Of a stretch of DNA of 64,000 nucleotides, positions 62,820 through 64,000 are shown piece after piece. Each line of letters starts with the position of its first letter. The stretch's first letter is position 1. The DNA is from AP-15 sp963762575 (GTDB taxonomy: Bacteria; Pseudomonadota; Alphaproteobacteria; ATCC43930; CGMCC-115725), in NCBI GenBank assembly GCA_963762575.1, contig CAVXLL010000002.1, positions 186,001-250,000 on the forward strand, in the 5' to 3' direction. The position numbers and the translations under genes were made by a program. The notes under the pieces were generated by a model, which searched no databases, was not told the DNA's origin, and was given only the letters and a program-made list of their open reading frames with translations.

Positions 62820-64000
62820 ATGCGCGCGAGGCGCTTTTACGCCACTTCGCTTAGCTCGGGAGCGGAGTTGGAGAGGAATGAGTTCATCGCCGCTCTGACA
62901 CCCGCAGAAGCGCGGGCACTGCTTTATGAGTGGGGATTCTGGGCCCGTCCCAATCAGCTGCCCCCCGATGGAGAGTGGCGGGTATGGCTCGTGCTTGCAG
63001 GCCGCGGCTTCGGCAAGACTAGAACGGGCGCAGAAATGATCCGCGCTCGGGTGACTGGCCGAACGGCCCATCGACTTGCGCTGGTAGCGCCCACGGCCGG
63101 CGATGCCCGCGATGTCATGGTTGAAGGCGAAAGCGGTATCCTGGCTATCTCGCCGCCCTGGGAGCGCCCGCGGTATGAGCCCTCGAAGCGGCGTCTGACC
63201 TGGCCCAATGGGGCCATCGCCACACTGTTCAGCGCCGACGAACCCGAACGCCTTCGCGGACCGCAGCACGACACAGCATGGTGCGATGAGCTTGCTAGCT
63301 GGCGGCATCCGGAGGCTTGGGACATGCTTCTGTTCGGCCTGCGCTTAGGAGCTGATCCGCGCGTTGTGGTTACGACGACACCCCGGGCGACTTCGCTCAT
63401 TCGTGGGCTCATCGCCGATCCGACGGTCATTGTGACGCGAGGGACCACTTACGAGAACCGCGCCAATCTGGCCTCGGCTTTCTTCGGACAGATCATTCGT
63501 AAGTATCGGGGGACTCGCCTCGGCCGGCAGGAACTCGAAGCAGAGCTCCTTGAAGATGTTTCCGGTGCCTTATGGACCCGCGGCATGTTGGAAGGAGCTC
63601 GAGTTCCAGCGGCCCCGCCACTGATTAGAGTGGTTGTCGCCATCGATCCGGCGGCGAGTTCGACTGAGCGGGCTGACGAAACCGGGATTATCGTTGCCGG
63701 CAGGGATGCCGGCGGCCGGGGCTGGGTGCTCGCGGACGCCTCGGGTCGCTATCAGCCCACTGAGTGGGCCAAGACCGCTGTTTCGGCTTATCGCGCTCAC
63801 AGAGCCGATCGGATCGTCGCCGAGGTGAATAATGGCGGCGACATGGTCGAGGCGACATTGCGAGTGATCGAGCCAAACGCGCCCTTTTCTGCCGTGCATG
63901 CCTCCCGCGGAAAGGTAACCCGCGCAGAACCGATTGCGGCGCTCTACGAGCAAGGCCGGGTACACCACCTCGGGGTGTTTCCGCAACTCGAGGATCAAAT
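62820..64000 (+). CDS. Terminase large subunit (DNA packaging), runs off the window
   Basis: At least 393 codons, with no stop before the end of the window. ATG 62820 is used; TTG 62868, with GGGAG upstream, is an alternative. Motifs: YEWGFWARPNQLPPDGEWRV, the Walker A-like VLAGRGFGKTRTGAEMI, LVAPTAGDARDVMVEGESGI, Walker B in DTAWCDELASW, the coupling motif VVTTTPRAT, and the nuclease start VVAIDPAASS. It closely resembles the RcGTA/HK97-type packaging ATPase of alphaproteobacteria. Portal and capsid genes would be expected beyond 64 kb. Confidence 0.93.
   Translation, partial: MRARRFYATSLSSGAELERNEFIAALTPAEARALLYEWGFWARPNQLPPDGEWRVWLVLAGRGFGKTRTGAEMIRARVTGRTAHRLALVAPTAGDARDVMVEGESGILAISPPWERPRYEPSKRRLTWPNGAIATLFSADEPERLRGPQHDTAWCDELASWRHPEAWDMLLFGLRLGADPRVVVTTTPRATSLIRGLIADPTVIVTRGTTYENRANLASAFFGQIIRKYRGTRLGRQELEAELLEDVSGALWTRGMLEGARVPAAPPLIRVVVAIDPAASSTERADETGIIVAGRDAGGRGWVLADASGRYQPTEWAKTAVSAYRAHRADRIVAEVNNGGDMVEATLRVIEPNAPFSAVHASRGKVTRAEPIAALYEQGRVHHLGVFPQLEDQ

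Overview
The window is a GC-rich stretch of an alphaproteobacterial chromosome. I cannot fix the genus; Rhodospirillales or Hyphomicrobiales would both fit. The evidence for the class is the hisS-prfA-prmC-DUF4167 run, a class III adenylate cyclase remnant of the type common in that class, FtsK beside a LolA-like carrier, and a terminase of the gene-transfer-agent/HK97 type.

Layout. (1) 0.1-8.6 kb: a TonB-dependent receptor, a NarL-type two-component system, a ThuA-like protein and a compact pqqABCDE operon with a recognisable sigma70-like promoter. pqqB carries a one-base frameshift near its 3' end. (2) 8.6-11.4 kb: two small secreted proteins, then a scrambled junction with two fragments of adenylate cyclase genes in opposite orientations, an IS5-family transposase with a C-terminal frameshift, tRNA-Arg(UCU), and a short-chain dehydrogenase cut off at the tRNA. 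(3) 11.4-17.5 kb, minus strand: gentisate 1,2-dioxygenase, a DHDPS-family enzyme, a PhoH-like ATPase, and boxB and boxC of the aerobic benzoyl-CoA epoxidation pathway. (4) 17.7-22.4 kb: an accessory block bounded by a 32-bp perfect direct repeat. It contains an AfsR/LuxR-like ATPase regulator with an in-frame amber codon and two less GC-rich genes of unknown function. The right repeat copy is the start of a TPP-enzyme gene, so the block looks inserted. (5) 24-36 kb: an alpha-glucan/trehalose cluster. glgE (fused to an extra N-terminal GH13 domain), treS-maltokinase and glgB are intact. glgX has seven single-base insertions, malQ has large deletions, and only the beginning of treY is left. (6) 36.5-42.5 kb: ftsK, a LolA-like gene, a class I glutamine amidotransferase and xth, then on the minus strand a cyclic-nucleotide-binding protein and a methyltransferase. 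(7) 42.8-49 kb: four glycosyltransferase genes (one frameshifted), a deacetylase-like gene and a small membrane protein. (8) 49-55 kb: a peptide/opine-type ABC importer. (9) 55-56.7 kb: degenerate DNA and a decayed luciferase-like monooxygenase. (10) 56.9-60.7 kb: hisS, prfA, prmC and DUF4167. (11) 60.8-64 kb: the start of a phage-like or gene-transfer-agent-like module with an S24/XRE repressor, a divergent promoter with an operator-like dyad, two small genes and the terminase large subunit, which runs off the window.

Main themes. The PQQ operon makes the cofactor for alcohol/sugar dehydrogenases that must lie elsewhere. The glucan cluster can still turn trehalose into maltose-1-phosphate and build branched glucan (TreS, maltokinase, GlgE, GlgB), while the genes that take glucan apart or convert it to trehalose are broken. 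Decay is unevenly distributed: several loci carry frameshifts, nonsense codons or truncations beside long intact genes. The seven glgX indels all have the same sign, so consensus error is a serious alternative for that gene. The best candidate for something undescribed is the repeat-bounded block at 17.74-22.45 kb with its tandem-domain, membrane-anchored protein.
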